A stretch of DNA of 64,000 bases from Leptospira ainazelensis. Lineage in GTDB: Bacteria > Spirochaetota > Leptospiria > Leptospirales > Leptospiraceae. The translations under genes were made by a program, and so were the position numbers. Below, one piece after another: positions 1-9,157 of the stretch. Where the stretch lies: positions 62,001 through 126,000 of the forward strand of contig NZ_JAFFPT010000072.1 in assembly GCF_016918785.1 (NCBI RefSeq), written 5' to 3'. The number at the start of each line of letters is the position of its first letter. The stretch's first letter is position 1. The notes under the pieces are model-generated. The model had not been told where the DNA came from and searched no databases. It was given only the letters and a program-made list of their open reading frames with translations.

Positions 1-117
1 TAAATTTTAAGGTTCTACATCTATACATCCTTATTTCTCTGCTTGAGTTATTTTTTAAACCGTTGCAGATTCTTTACCGAATTCTGAAAAAATTAAAATC
101 GAATTAACGTTATCCAA

Positions 118-1116
118 ATGAAAAAAATATTAGTAACAGGCGCCGATGGATTCATCGGTTCTCATTTAACCGAATCGTTGGTTCGAAGCGGTTTCGACGT
201 GAAAGCATTCGTTTTTTATAATTCGTTTAATTCTTGGGGTTGGCTAGACCAATGTTCAAAGGATGTCAAAGGTAAATTCGAAGTTTTTGCCGGCGACATC
301 CGCGATCCGAATGGTGTGCGAGCCGCATTGAAGGATTGTGAAGCTGTATTGCATTTGGCTGCGTTAATCGCAATTCCTTATTCTTATCATTCACCTGATA
401 CGTATGTTGATACGAATATCAAAGGTACTCTCAATGTGGTACAAGCCGCTAGGGATATCGGTATCTCAAAGGTTATTCATACGTCCACAAGCGAAGTCTA
501 TGGAACGGCGAAATTCGTTCCGATCACGGAAGATCATCCGCTGCAAGGGCAATCTCCATACTCAGCCAGTAAAATCGGCGCGGATCAGATTGCGATTTCC
601 TTCTTTAATTCTTTTAATACTCCAGTTTCCATCATTCGTCCTTTTAATACGTATGGACCTCGTCAGTCTGCAAGGGCTGTGATTCCCACCATTATTACTC
701 AAATCGCCAGCGGAAATAAGAAGATAAAATTAGGCTCTATTCACCCGACTCGAGACTTTAATTTTGTGAAAGATACGGTGAACGGTTTTATCAGTGCTCT
801 AAAATCGGATAAATCGATCGGTCAAGTTATCAATCTTGGAAGTAATTATGAAATTTCAATCGGAGAGACCGTGAAAGCTATCGCCGAAGTTATGAAGGCT
901 GAGGTCGAAATTGAAACGGAAGACCAAAGGCTGAGACCGGAAAAAAGCGAAGTTGAACGTCTTTGGGCGTCGAATCACAAAGCCGAGTTGTTACTCGGTT
1001 GGAAACCGTCCTACGGAGGGATTGACGGTTTTAAGAAAGGTCTTTCGGAGACGGTTGAATGGTTTCTTGAGCCTTCTAATCTTGCTTTATACAAAGCGAA
1101 TCTTTATAATTTGTGA
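118..1116 (+). CDS. legB: NAD-dependent 4,6-dehydratase, LegB-type
   Basis: Extended short-chain dehydratase of 332 residues. The Rossmann motif GADGFIG lies at residues 8-14 and the catalytic YSASK has Y148 and K152. The N-terminal segment with NSFNSWGWLD (about 35-44) is characteristic of LegB. LegB removes water from a nucleotide-linked GlcNAc to give the 4-keto-6-deoxy intermediate, the first committed step to legionaminic acid. It starts with ATG and is followed after 25 bases by the LegC-like aminotransferase that would use its product. It opens the NulO gene series; the first 117 bases of the window hold no gene I can see. The family call is firm; whether the carrier is GDP or UDP is inferred from the ptmE-like gene downstream. 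Confidence 0.9.
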   Translation: MKKILVTGADGFIGSHLTESLVRSGFDVKAFVFYNSFNSWGWLDQCSKDVKGKFEVFAGDIRDPNGVRAALKDCEAVLHLAALIAIPYSYHSPDTYVDTNIKGTLNVVQAARDIGISKVIHTSTSEVYGTAKFVPITEDHPLQGQSPYSASKIGADQIAISFFNSFNTPVSIIRPFNTYGPRQSARAVIPTIITQIASGNKKIKLGSIHPTRDFNFVKDTVNGFISALKSDKSIGQVINLGSNYEISIGETVKAIAEVMKAEVEIETEDQRLRPEKSEVERLWASNHKAELLLGWKPSYGGIDGFKKGLSETVEWFLEPSNLALYKANLYNL

Positions 1117-1141
1117 ACGCTAAAGATCGATACGATAACCA

Positions 1142-2314
1142 ATGAATTCTGATTTTTTTATTCAAAATATTATATCAAGTATTCGTAATGTTATTGGGAC
1201 CGGAACTGTTCCATTGCATGAGCCGAGTTTTATCGGGAACGAATGGAAATATCTAAAAGAATGCCTGGATTCTTCTTTTGTCTCTTCGGTCGGTAAGTTT
1301 GTAGATCGATTCGAAAAAGACTTATCCGATTTTACGGGTTCTAAATACGCAATCGCGGTTACGAATGGAACTGCCGCGCTTCATATAGCTCTCCTTTTAG
1401 CCAAAGTGGAAAAGGAGGACGAGGTTCTGATTCCTTCTCTAACTTTCGTTGCCACGGCGAATGCAGTCACTTATTTAGGCGCCATTCCTCATTTTGTCGA
1501 ATCGGAAGAAAGAACTTTAGGTATGGACCCGCTCGCGATTCGATCTTATCTAAAGTCAATAGGTGAGATGCGGAGCGGGTTTTTATGGAATCGAAATACG
1601 AAAAGAAGAATCAAAGCGATCGTTCCTATGCATACCTTCGGTCATCCAGTTGACCTGGAAAATATTCTTTTACTTGCTTCCGATTTCGGTTTAGAATTGG
1701 TCGAGGACGCGGCGGAATCTTTGGGAAGTTATTATCAGGGGAAACATACCGGAACCTTCGGCCGGTTAGCAACTTTGAGTTTTAACGGAAACAAAACGAT
1801 TACTACCGGAGGCGGCGGAGCTATTCTCACTCAAGACGAAATTTTAGCAAAAAGAGCTAAACATCTCACGACTACAGCGAAGTTACCGCACCCTTGGCAA
1901 TACATTCATGATGAAGTCGGGTATAATTACCGTCTTCCGAACTTAAATGCGGCTTTAGGATGCGCGCAGTTGGAGATGCTTCCGGAACTCTTAACGGCCA
2001 AGAGAAGGTTGTTCGAAGAATATAAAGATTCTTTTTCGAACTTAGAGGGGGCTCGGATTTTCGAAGAACCCGCAGGTTGTAAGAGCAACTATTGGCTTCA
2101 GACGATCCGTCTTTCTCCGGAGAGATCAGTGGAAAGGGAGAGTCTTCTAAAAAGCACGAATGAAAACGGAGTGATGACTCGACCCGTTTGGACTTTATTG
2201 CATAGATTGAAACCGTTTGAAGAATGTCCAAGGATGGAATTGCCCATCGCTGAAACGCTTGAAAAAAGTTTAATAAACATTCCGAGTAGCGCGAATCTGT
2301 TGAAAAAACGATAA
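1142..2314 (+). CDS. legC: LegC-family PLP aminotransferase
   Basis: DegT/DnrJ/EryC1/StrS-type sugar aminotransferase of 390 residues. The PLP lysine is K218 in FNGNKTITTGGGG, and the cofactor acidic motif VEDAAESLG is near residues 188-196. It would aminate C4 of the 4-keto sugar made by the upstream LegB, giving the 4-amino-4,6-dideoxy intermediate. The roughly 30-residue N-terminal extension before PLHEPSFIGNEW fits LegC rather than PseC or PglE. It lies between the dehydratase and the hydrolysing 2-epimerase, the usual order of a legionaminic acid operon. Confidence 0.88.
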   Translation: MNSDFFIQNIISSIRNVIGTGTVPLHEPSFIGNEWKYLKECLDSSFVSSVGKFVDRFEKDLSDFTGSKYAIAVTNGTAALHIALLLAKVEKEDEVLIPSLTFVATANAVTYLGAIPHFVESEERTLGMDPLAIRSYLKSIGEMRSGFLWNRNTKRRIKAIVPMHTFGHPVDLENILLLASDFGLELVEDAAESLGSYYQGKHTGTFGRLATLSFNGNKTITTGGGGAILTQDEILAKRAKHLTTTAKLPHPWQYIHDEVGYNYRLPNLNAALGCAQLEMLPELLTAKRRLFEEYKDSFSNLEGARIFEEPAGCKSNYWLQTIRLSPERSVERESLLKSTNENGVMTRPVWTLLHRLKPFEECPRMELPIAETLEKSLINIPSSANLLKKR

Positions 2315-2372
2315 GATTATTTTGAGTTCTAATCATCCAAATAGAAGTTTGCGTTTTTAAGATATCGAATGG

Positions 2373-2404
2373 GAAGTTTTCAATCTTTAAAAATAAAAAA
2401 CTTC
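2373..2404. repeat. 8-bp perfect inverted repeat in the legC-neuC gap
   Basis: GAAGTTTT at 2373-2380 is the reverse complement of AAAACTTC at 2397-2404, with a 16-base A/T-rich loop. It sits in the 104-base gap before the 2-epimerase and ends 14 bases before that gene's ATG. There is no T-run after the right arm, so it does not look like an intrinsic terminator; it could be an RNA hairpin near the start codon or chance in A/T-rich DNA. Confidence 0.3.
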
Positions 2405-2418
2405 ATCCGCAGAAAAAC

Positions 2419-3588
2419 ATGAAAAAGAAAAAAGTGTGCGTAATCACAGGGACTCGCGCCGAATACGGTCTGTTGCGCTTTGTAATGGATGGAATAGCAA
2501 AAAGCGATTTTCTTGAATTGCAATTGATCGTAACGGGTATGCATCTTTCTCCGGAATTTGGCCTAACATTCAAAGAAATAGAAAATGACGGTTTTGATAT
2601 TCACAAAAAAGTGGAGATGCTCTTAAGCGCGGATACGAGCTCCTCTATAACGAAATCGATAGGTCTGGGAATGATCGGCTTTGCTGACGTTATAGCGGAT
2701 TTGAAACCGGATCTTGTTCTTTTACTCGGAGATCGATTTGAAATTCTATCCGCAGCCACTGCAGCTTTAATATCTCTGATTCCGATCGTACATCTTCATG
2801 GCGGTGAAATTACAGAAGGCGCTTTTGATGAATCAATACGCCATGCAGTTACGAAAATGTCCCATATCCACTTTGTCGCCGCCGAAACATATCGAAAAAG
2901 GGTCATCCAACTGGGTGAAAATCCGGAGTATGTTTTTAACGTCGGCGGTCTGGGAATAGATTCTATTCAAAGGACCAAATTACTCGGTAAGATAGAGCTT
3001 GAAAATTCGCTGGATTACAAATTCGGCCAGAAGAATTTGTTGATAACATATCATCCTGCGACCTTGAACGAGAATTCTGCTACAGAACAATTTAATCATT
3101 TATTAGAAGCTCTGAAGCAGCTAAGGGATATTAATCTGATTTTTACTTTACCGAACGCAGATACCGGAAGTCGCAAGATAATAGAGATGATTCATGAATT
3201 TGTTTCGAATCATCCAAATTCTAAAGCATTTACTTCCTTAGGTTCATTGAAGTATTTTTCCTGTTTACAATTTGTTGACGGTGTAGTTGGGAATTCTTCA
3301 AGCGGCTTGTTGGAAGTTCCTTTTTTTAAAAAGGGAACCGTCAATATCGGCGATCGACAAAAGGGCAGGCTAAGGGCGGCGAGCGTAATCGATTCCGCTA
3401 CAGACAAACGTTCTATCCTAAATTCGATTCTTGCGCTGTACGAGCCGGAATTTCTGAAGAGTTTAAATTCCATATCGAATCCGTATGGCAACGGTGGCGC
3501 AACCAAAAAGATAATCGACATTCTTGAATCTTTAGAACTTTCGAATATCACTTCCAAAAAGTTTTACGATATAGAATTCCCTCGTTGA
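2419..3588 (+). CDS. neuC: Hydrolysing UDP-sugar 2-epimerase, NeuC/LegG family
   Basis: GT-B-fold epimerase of 389 residues with the N-terminal GTRAEYGLL motif (about 11-19), LLLGDRFE, and HLHGGE in the middle. Enzymes of this family invert C2 and cleave off the nucleotide, releasing the free six-carbon sugar condensed with phosphoenolpyruvate by the next gene. In this neighbourhood the substrate should be the 2,4-diacetamido-2,4,6-trideoxyhexose (LegG role) rather than UDP-GlcNAc (NeuC role), but sequence alone does not separate the two. It starts with ATG after a 104-base gap, the longest gap in the block, so an internal promoter is possible. Its stop is 23 bases before the preferred start of the NulO synthase. 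Confidence 0.87.
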   Translation: MKKKKVCVITGTRAEYGLLRFVMDGIAKSDFLELQLIVTGMHLSPEFGLTFKEIENDGFDIHKKVEMLLSADTSSSITKSIGLGMIGFADVIADLKPDLVLLLGDRFEILSAATAALISLIPIVHLHGGEITEGAFDESIRHAVTKMSHIHFVAAETYRKRVIQLGENPEYVFNVGGLGIDSIQRTKLLGKIELENSLDYKFGQKNLLITYHPATLNENSATEQFNHLLEALKQLRDINLIFTLPNADTGSRKIIEMIHEFVSNHPNSKAFTSLGSLKYFSCLQFVDGVVGNSSSGLLEVPFFKKGTVNIGDRQKGRLRAASVIDSATDKRSILNSILALYEPEFLKSLNSISNPYGNGGATKKIIDILESLELSNITSKKFYDIEFPR

Positions 3589-3611
3589 TTTTACGATTCG
3601 GAATTGGTATT

Positions 3612-4697
3612 ATGTTAGAAAAGTCTTATATTATAGCAGAAGCAGGTGTGAACCACAACGGGTCCATCGATATGGCGATCGAGTTGCTCGACGTCGCAGT
3701 TCGCGCGCGATGTGACGCGGTAAAATTTCAAACGTTCAAAACAGAACTTTTGGTCAGTAAGTCGGCTCCTAGGGCAGAATACCAAAATCAGAATACGAAA
3801 GATTTCGATTCCCAGTATCAAATGCTTAAGAAGTTGGAGCTTTCCGAAGATCAGCATAGGGTTCTTGTCGAATATGCGAAATCTAAATCTATCGAATTCT
3901 TATCTACTCCGTTCGATATCGAAAGCCTAAAATTATTAACGGGAACGTTCGGTATTTCTAAAATCAAAGTCCCATCTGGGGAGATTACAAACGCGCCTTT
4001 TCTTTTTGAAATTTCGAAAAAAGCGGAAAGAATTATTCTTTCCACGGGTATGAGTAATCTGTCAGACATAGAAAATGCGTTAGGCGTCATTGCCTATGGA
4101 TTTTTGTTTCCTTTGGATACATCTCCGACTCTTGCAAAGTTCGCGGAAGCTTACGCGTCGCTCGAAGGCAAACAGGAACTAAAAAAAAGGGTCGTATTGC
4201 TTCATGCGACCACGGAATATCCTGCTCCATTTGCCGAAATTAATTTGAAAGCGATGAATACTCTGAAAACCTCTTTCGGTCTTTCCGTGGGTTATTCGGA
4301 CCACTCTGAAGGGATTCATATTCCGATCGCGGCAGTCTCTATGGGCGCGAGCGTGATCGAAAAACATTTTACTCTGGATAAGAATCTTCCCGGGCCGGAT
4401 CACAGAGCCTCTCTCGAACCGGACGAACTGATAAAAATGGTTCGAATGATTCGTGAAGTCGAATCTGCTTTCGGAGACGGAATAAAGATACCCTCCGTCT
4501 CCGAAATTAAGAACATGAGAATCGCACGAAAAAGTCTTCACGCAGCGCAAAATATTGCGAGAGATGATTTATTTACGAATCGGAATTTGGTTTGTAAACG
4601 GCCCGGAAACGGTATTTCACCGATCCACTACTGGGATTATATCGGTAGAAAGTCGAATCGCGAATATTCCCAAGACGATATTCTTGAGTCCTTATAA
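3612..4697 (+). CDS. neuB: Nonulosonic acid synthase, NeuB/LegI family
   Basis: TIM-barrel condensing enzyme joining phosphoenolpyruvate to the released six-carbon sugar to give a nine-carbon NulO. Signatures are IIAEAGVNHNG at the N-terminus, VKFQTF, GYSDHSEG and VIEKHFTLDK in the barrel, and a C-terminal SAF (antifreeze-like) domain with CKRPGNGISP. I place the start at the ATG at 3612. An in-frame TTG at 3585 overlaps the previous stop, but the nine extra residues do not resemble the family N-terminus, which normally begins just before IIAEAG. This copy is the canonical one; a more divergent paralogue lies at 17503. Confidence 0.9.
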   Translation: MLEKSYIIAEAGVNHNGSIDMAIELLDVAVRARCDAVKFQTFKTELLVSKSAPRAEYQNQNTKDFDSQYQMLKKLELSEDQHRVLVEYAKSKSIEFLSTPFDIESLKLLTGTFGISKIKVPSGEITNAPFLFEISKKAERIILSTGMSNLSDIENALGVIAYGFLFPLDTSPTLAKFAEAYASLEGKQELKKRVVLLHATTEYPAPFAEINLKAMNTLKTSFGLSVGYSDHSEGIHIPIAAVSMGASVIEKHFTLDKNLPGPDHRASLEPDELIKMVRMIREVESAFGDGIKIPSVSEIKNMRIARKSLHAAQNIARDDLFTNRNLVCKRPGNGISPIHYWDYIGRKSNREYSQDDILESL

Positions 4698-4700
4698 AAT

Positions 4701-5339
4701 ATGAGCCAAATGAAAACATTTCTAGTTGCCTGCGGCGGGCACGGTAGAGTTGTACTCGATTCGTTTCTTAACGTAGGAAATTCCGTTGAAGGAATTATAG
4801 ATAAGAATTTGGATATAGATTCGTACGTTTTTGGAGTCAGGGTTGTTGGAGGTGACGACCTGCTAAAACAATTCGATCCGAATTCGACTCGGTTGATCAA
4901 CGGATTCGGATTCGTAAAGTCGATTTCAACACGAAAGAATAAATACGAAGATTGGGAACGTTCGGGATTTCAAATCGTAGGAATCAAACACCAATCCGTA
5001 TTCTGCGGTAGCGAATGTATCATTGAAATATCCAGTCAGATAATGGCCGGCGCGGTTTTACAGAATCGGGTAAGGGTTGGTGAAAACGTAGTAATCAACA
5101 CAAGAGCCAGCATCGATCATGATTGTGTTATCGGAAAACACACATTTATTTCTCCGGGAGTAGTGCTGTGCGGAGGTGTATCGGTTGAGGAATCGGTTTT
5201 CATTGGTGCGGGTGCGATCGTTCTTCCAGGCGTAAGAATAGGTAAAAATTCGGTCGTTAGCGCAGGTGCCTTAGTAAATAAGGACGTCGAAAGTGAAACT
5301 GTGGTTGCCGGTAGCCCAATCCGAAAATTGAAAGGATAA
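4701..5339 (+). CDS. neuD: NeuD/PglD-type sugar acetyltransferase
   Basis: Protein of 212 residues with an N-terminal nucleotide-sugar-binding half (VACGGHGRVVLDS, about 8-20) and a C-terminal left-handed beta-helix of hexapeptide repeats from about residue 110 (VVINTRASIDHDCVIG, then a series of I/V-G-x repeats), ending in a typical VVAGSPIRKLKG. The family includes sialic acid O-acetyltransferase NeuD and the 4-N-acetyltransferase PglD. No separate LegH-type GNAT lies in this block, so this enzyme may acetylate the 4-amino group made by LegC. It starts three bases after the NulO synthase stop. ATG at 4710 is an alternative start. Confidence 0.82.
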   Translation: MSQMKTFLVACGGHGRVVLDSFLNVGNSVEGIIDKNLDIDSYVFGVRVVGGDDLLKQFDPNSTRLINGFGFVKSISTRKNKYEDWERSGFQIVGIKHQSVFCGSECIIEISSQIMAGAVLQNRVRVGENVVINTRASIDHDCVIGKHTFISPGVVLCGGVSVEESVFIGAGAIVLPGVRIGKNSVVSAGALVNKDVESETVVAGSPIRKLKG

Positions 5340-5343
5340 AACG

Positions 5344-6393
5344 ATGGAGAATTGGGATAATAGTAAGCTAAGTTCCGAACAAACCTTGATAGAAGCGATT
5401 CGCGCTATGGATTCTTCAGGAATTCAATTGATTTTGGTTTCGTCAAAAGACAATATTCTGGAAGGAATTCTAACGGATGGAGATATTCGAAGAGCGATCT
5501 TAAAGGGAAGTAGTCTCGATATCAAAATTGGCGACGTGATGAACCGTAAACCAATGACGGTACAAGTTGAAACTCCGCAAGACGAAATGCTTTCCATTAT
5601 GAGGAGATATACACTCCATCATCTACCCGTTATTGATAAAGAAGGTAAGATTGTTGAAATTATCACGTTAGACGAATTGATCGGTGCGATCGAACGACCG
5701 AATTGGGTCGTCCTTATGGCAGGCGGTTTGGGAAAACGATTAAGACCTCTCACGGATCAAATCCCTAAACCGATGTTGTCCATCAGCGGAAAGCCTATTC
5801 TTGAAAATATTCTACTCGGGTTCATGGAACAAGGGTTTAGAAAGTTTTATATATCCGTTAATTATAAGGCTGAGATGATCAGGGATTATTTTGGCGACGG
5901 CGAAAAATGGAAGGTTCGTATCGAATACTTGGATGAAAGTAAAAGTCTTGGAACTGCCGGCGCGCTATCGACGATAATCGAAAAACAAAAGTATCCGTTG
6001 ATTGTTATGAATGGAGATCTGTTGACGAGGGCGAATTTTTCGACTCTTTTAAAGTTCCACCATAGCGAGAACTCTTTAGCTACGATGTCTGTCAGAGAAT
6101 ATGATTTTCAAGTCCCCTACGGCGTCGTGAATGTCGAGGATTATCAAATTAAAAGTATAGAAGAAAAGCCTATCCATAAGTTTTTTGTAAACGCTGGTAT
6201 TTATGTTCTTTCTCCGGAAGTGATCGAGCTGATTCCGAAAGATACGTTTTTTGACATGACGACCTTATTTGAAAATTTAATAGAATTAAACAAAAAAACT
6301 TCTGCGTATCAATTGAAGGAATATTGGTTAGACATTGGAAGAATGGAAGAGTTTGAACGTGCGCAACGCGAGTGGGGGAACCAAACGTTTTGA
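5344..6393 (+). CDS. ptmE: CBS-pair sugar-1-phosphate nucleotidyltransferase, PtmE-like
   Basis: Two-part protein of 349 residues: tandem CBS domains at about 8-115 (ILTDGDIRRAIL, then LPVIDKEGKIVEII) followed by a nucleotidyltransferase from about 121 with MAGGLGKRLRPLTD at about 125-138 and the lysine-proline IPKPML motif. This architecture is known from Campylobacter PtmE, which makes GDP-glucosamine so that legionaminic acid is built on a GDP carrier. Placement inside a leg block supports that role here. AAAGGA at 5332-5337 is a good ribosome-binding site. The base preference cannot be read from the sequence; a general glucose- or mannose-1-phosphate nucleotidyltransferase is the alternative. 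Confidence 0.8.
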   Translation: MENWDNSKLSSEQTLIEAIRAMDSSGIQLILVSSKDNILEGILTDGDIRRAILKGSSLDIKIGDVMNRKPMTVQVETPQDEMLSIMRRYTLHHLPVIDKEGKIVEIITLDELIGAIERPNWVVLMAGGLGKRLRPLTDQIPKPMLSISGKPILENILLGFMEQGFRKFYISVNYKAEMIRDYFGDGEKWKVRIEYLDESKSLGTAGALSTIIEKQKYPLIVMNGDLLTRANFSTLLKFHHSENSLATMSVREYDFQVPYGVVNVEDYQIKSIEEKPIHKFFVNAGIYVLSPEVIELIPKDTFFDMTTLFENLIELNKKTSAYQLKEYWLDIGRMEEFERAQREWGNQTF

Positions 6394-7076
6394 TCAACGA
6401 CGAAAAAATTTTAGCGATTATCACCGCTAGGGGCGGCTCTAAAGGAGTTCCTAAAAAGAATATTCGCGATCTCGATGGAAAACCTTTGATCGCATGGACG
6501 ATCGAAACTGCGAAGAAATCAAAATACATCGACCGATTGATCCTTTCTTCGGATGATCGGGAAATTATTCAGGTCGCGGAAGAATACGGATGTGAGGTTC
6601 CATTTGTAAGAGAGTCGAGGCTTGCAATCGATACCGCCGCTAGTATGGACGTCGTTATCGACGCGATCGAAAGATGTCCCGGTTTCGAATGGGCCGTCCT
6701 TTTACAACCTACGTCCCCGCTTAGAATTGCCGAAGATATTGATTCAGCAATTGAAAACTGCATTTCGTTCGGGTCCGATTCCTGCGTTTCCGTAACGGAA
6801 GTTGAAGAAAGTCCATTTTGGATGTACCGTATCGAAAACTTTCGGCTAAAATCGATACTGGAATCCCCGCCTGCCTTTAGAAGGCAGGATTTACCTGAAA
6901 TTTATTCTTTGAACGGCGCCGTCTATATTTCAAAGATAAAATCTTTACTTGAGAAGAAATCTTTTCTTCGAAGTGATACGCTTGCCTACATAATGCCAAG
7001 TATCCGTTCCGTGGATATCGACACCGAAATGGATTTCGACTTTTTAGAATATTTAATAAGAGAGAAAAAAATATGA
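6390..7076 (+). CDS. neuA: CMP-nonulosonic acid synthetase, NeuA/LegF family
   Basis: Cytidylyltransferase with the diagnostic N-terminal ARGGSKGVPKKN motif, LLQPTSPLR in the middle and a closing DIDTEMDFDFLEY segment. It activates the NulO to its CMP form for transfer. I choose TTG at 6390, which overlaps the previous TGA in a TTGA arrangement and has a GGGGGAA ribosome-binding stretch at about 6374-6380. A GTG at 6372 in the same frame would add six residues and bury that site. The next gene overlaps it by four bases (ATGA). Confidence 0.9.
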   Translation: MINDEKILAIITARGGSKGVPKKNIRDLDGKPLIAWTIETAKKSKYIDRLILSSDDREIIQVAEEYGCEVPFVRESRLAIDTAASMDVVIDAIERCPGFEWAVLLQPTSPLRIAEDIDSAIENCISFGSDSCVSVTEVEESPFWMYRIENFRLKSILESPPAFRRQDLPEIYSLNGAVYISKIKSLLEKKSFLRSDTLAYIMPSIRSVDIDTEMDFDFLEYLIREKKI

Positions 7077-8383
7077 ATCCTTACCCAAAAAGAAGGCCCT
7101 TTCAAATCGAACCTTATACTAAGAAAGAAGGTGAGCTGAAGACTTATTACGGACTACCTAAGGAAATCGGTTTCTGTAAGAGATGTGTTATCTCCAATCA
7201 ACGACCTAACTCGACTCCTGAATATTCTCATACGAAAGAAAGTAAAAAAATAACGATTCATTTCGACGAGGAAGGAATTTGCGACGCCTGTCGGGTTTCG
7301 GAGCAAAAACAAAAGATAGATTGGGAAGAGAGAGAAAAACAATTAAGAGAGTTATGCGATAGACACAGAAGTAAAGACGGTTCCTACGATTGTATCGTTC
7401 CGGGATCAGGTGGAAAGGACAGCTTTTATGCGGCGCATATGCTCAAATACAAATATGGAATGCATCCTTTAACCGTTACCTGGGCGCCGCATATTTATAC
7501 CGAATGGGGTTGGAAGAATTTTCAGAGTTGGATACATGCTGGATTCGACAACTTTCTATGTACTCCGAACGGACGGGTTCACCGATTATTGACTCGATTA
7601 GCCGTGGAAAATTTATTTCATCCCTTTCAGCCGTTCGTGTTCGGCCAAAAATCTCTCGCTCCAAAAATGGCGCTCCTACACAAAATTCCGCTCGTATTCT
7701 ACGGTGAAAATGAAGCTGAATACGGAAATCCGATAGAAGATACAACGACTGCAAAACGGGATTGGTCCTATTTTACTTCCGAAGATAAGTCCAAAGTTCA
7801 TTTAGGAGGAACCTCCGTATCCGATCTAAATAAATACTTTGGAGTGGGTGATCACGATTTACAGCCATATTTGCCAGCGGATCCGCAACATATAGAGAAA
7901 CTAAAAGTGGAAGTTCATTATTTAGGATATTATCTTAAATGGCACCCGCAAGGTTGTTACTACTATTCGGTTGAAAACGGCGGCTTTCAGGCGTCTCCGG
8001 AAAGAACTCCCGGAACTTACAGTAAATACAATAGTATCGACGATCGTATCGACGATTTTCACTACTATACAACGTTTATCAAGTTTGGTATCGGTCGTGC
8101 AACTTACGATTCTGCTCAAGAAATAAGGTCCGGAGACATTTTAAGAGAAGAAGGAATTGCTCTTGTCAAACGATTTGACGGAGAATTTCCGGAAAGATTC
8201 GCCGACGAGATTTTTAAATACCTGAGTATTCCAAAAACTGAATTTCCCGAAGCCTCTGAAATGTTTGAACAACCCATAATGGATTACGAATATTTTATGC
8301 ATCTTTCCGACTGTTTTAGATCCCCTCACTTATGGAAATTTGAAGACGGAGAATGGAAATTGAGAAAACAGGTCTGGCAATAA
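7073..8383 (+). CDS. wbpG: N-acetyl sugar amidotransferase, WbpG/WbuX family
   Basis: Protein of 436 residues with a PP-loop ATP-pyrophosphatase motif SGGKDS at 112-117, preceded by two Cys pairs (C35/C38 and C70/C73) likely to bind zinc. The family uses ammonia supplied by partner HisH- and HisF-like subunits to turn an N-acetyl group into an acetamidino group on O-antigen or flagellin sugars. Both partner genes follow directly. In this leg block the likely substrate is an acetamido group of the legionaminic acid or of a precursor; which position is not shown by the sequence. ATG overlaps the neuA stop by four bases. Confidence 0.88.
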   Translation: MNPYPKRRPFQIEPYTKKEGELKTYYGLPKEIGFCKRCVISNQRPNSTPEYSHTKESKKITIHFDEEGICDACRVSEQKQKIDWEEREKQLRELCDRHRSKDGSYDCIVPGSGGKDSFYAAHMLKYKYGMHPLTVTWAPHIYTEWGWKNFQSWIHAGFDNFLCTPNGRVHRLLTRLAVENLFHPFQPFVFGQKSLAPKMALLHKIPLVFYGENEAEYGNPIEDTTTAKRDWSYFTSEDKSKVHLGGTSVSDLNKYFGVGDHDLQPYLPADPQHIEKLKVEVHYLGYYLKWHPQGCYYYSVENGGFQASPERTPGTYSKYNSIDDRIDDFHYYTTFIKFGIGRATYDSAQEIRSGDILREEGIALVKRFDGEFPERFADEIFKYLSIPKTEFPEASEMFEQPIMDYEYFMHLSDCFRSPHLWKFEDGEWKLRKQVWQ

Positions 8384-8392
8384 AATATCAGC

Positions 8393-9157
8393 ATGGCAAG
8401 AGTTCGCTTAATAGCAAGATTAGATATCAAAGGTCCGAACTTAATCAAAGGTATCCACTTAGAGGGTTTGAGGGTCGTAGGAGATCCTCAAGAGTTCGCG
8501 AAAAGATACTACGAACAGGATGTGGATGAATTGATCTATATGGATATTGTCGCAAGTCTATATGGAAGAAATAGCCTTCACGATTTGATTAGAAATGCGG
8601 CACATCACGTGTTCGTGCCGATGACCGTCGGTGGAGGAATTCGATCCATCGAAGATGTTCGAGAGATACTTCGCGCCGGTGCGGATAAGGTTGCGATCAA
8701 CACCGCAGCTGTAAAAAGACCCGAGCTGATCGGTGAAATTGCTCAAACTTTCGGTTCACAATGTATGGTCCTTTCCATTGAAGCTAAATCCATCAGCCAA
8801 GGTAAATGGGAAGCGTTTACTGATAATGGTCGCGAGAGAACTGGTCTTGACGTAGTCGAATGGGCAAAGAGAGGGGTTAGTCTCGGTGCTGGAGAGGTTT
8901 TGCTTACTTCCGTCGATCGTGAAGGAACTAAAAAGGGATTTGATTGTGACTTGGTGAAAGCGGTTAGTGAGGCGGTTTCCGTTCCGATCATTGCTAGCGG
9001 TGGAATGGGAAATCCTGTGCACTTAACAGAAGTGGTAAAAAACGGTCACGCGGACGCAGTTGCCATAGCAGACATACTACACTACAATCGTTATAGCCTG
9101 TCCGAACTTCGAAATGCGGCAATAGAATCCGGTATCGAGGTAAGGCAAATTAAATGA
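8393..9157 (+). CDS. hisF: HisF-like subunit for sugar amidation (WbuZ type)
   Basis: A (beta/alpha)8 barrel of 254 residues homologous to imidazole-glycerol-phosphate synthase cyclase. The catalytic Asp of HisF is present as D11, but the position matching HisF Asp130 reads glutamate (E130 in LSIEAK). With HisH it would channel ammonia to the adjacent WbpG-like amidotransferase rather than serve histidine synthesis: no other his gene is present and the three genes are tightly linked. It overlaps hisH by four bases. Confidence 0.87.
   Translation: MARVRLIARLDIKGPNLIKGIHLEGLRVVGDPQEFAKRYYEQDVDELIYMDIVASLYGRNSLHDLIRNAAHHVFVPMTVGGGIRSIEDVREILRAGADKVAINTAAVKRPELIGEIAQTFGSQCMVLSIEAKSISQGKWEAFTDNGRERTGLDVVEWAKRGVSLGAGEVLLTSVDREGTKKGFDCDLVKAVSEAVSVPIIASGGMGNPVHLTEVVKNGHADAVAIADILHYNRYSLSELRNAAIESGIEVRQIK

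Noticed and set aside
1..117. Promoter for legB (TTGAGT at 43-48 with CAGATT at 66-71)
   Set aside because: Spacing is right but the -10 matches only three of six bases; upstream context is cut off by the window.
2373..2404. Inverted repeat before neuC as an intrinsic terminator
   Set aside because: The 16-base loop is long, the stem is A/T-rich and no T-run follows; kept only as a repeat.
3585..3611. Upstream TTG start for the first NulO synthase
   Set aside because: It adds nine residues that do not match the family N-terminus; the ATG at 3612 gives the standard beginning.
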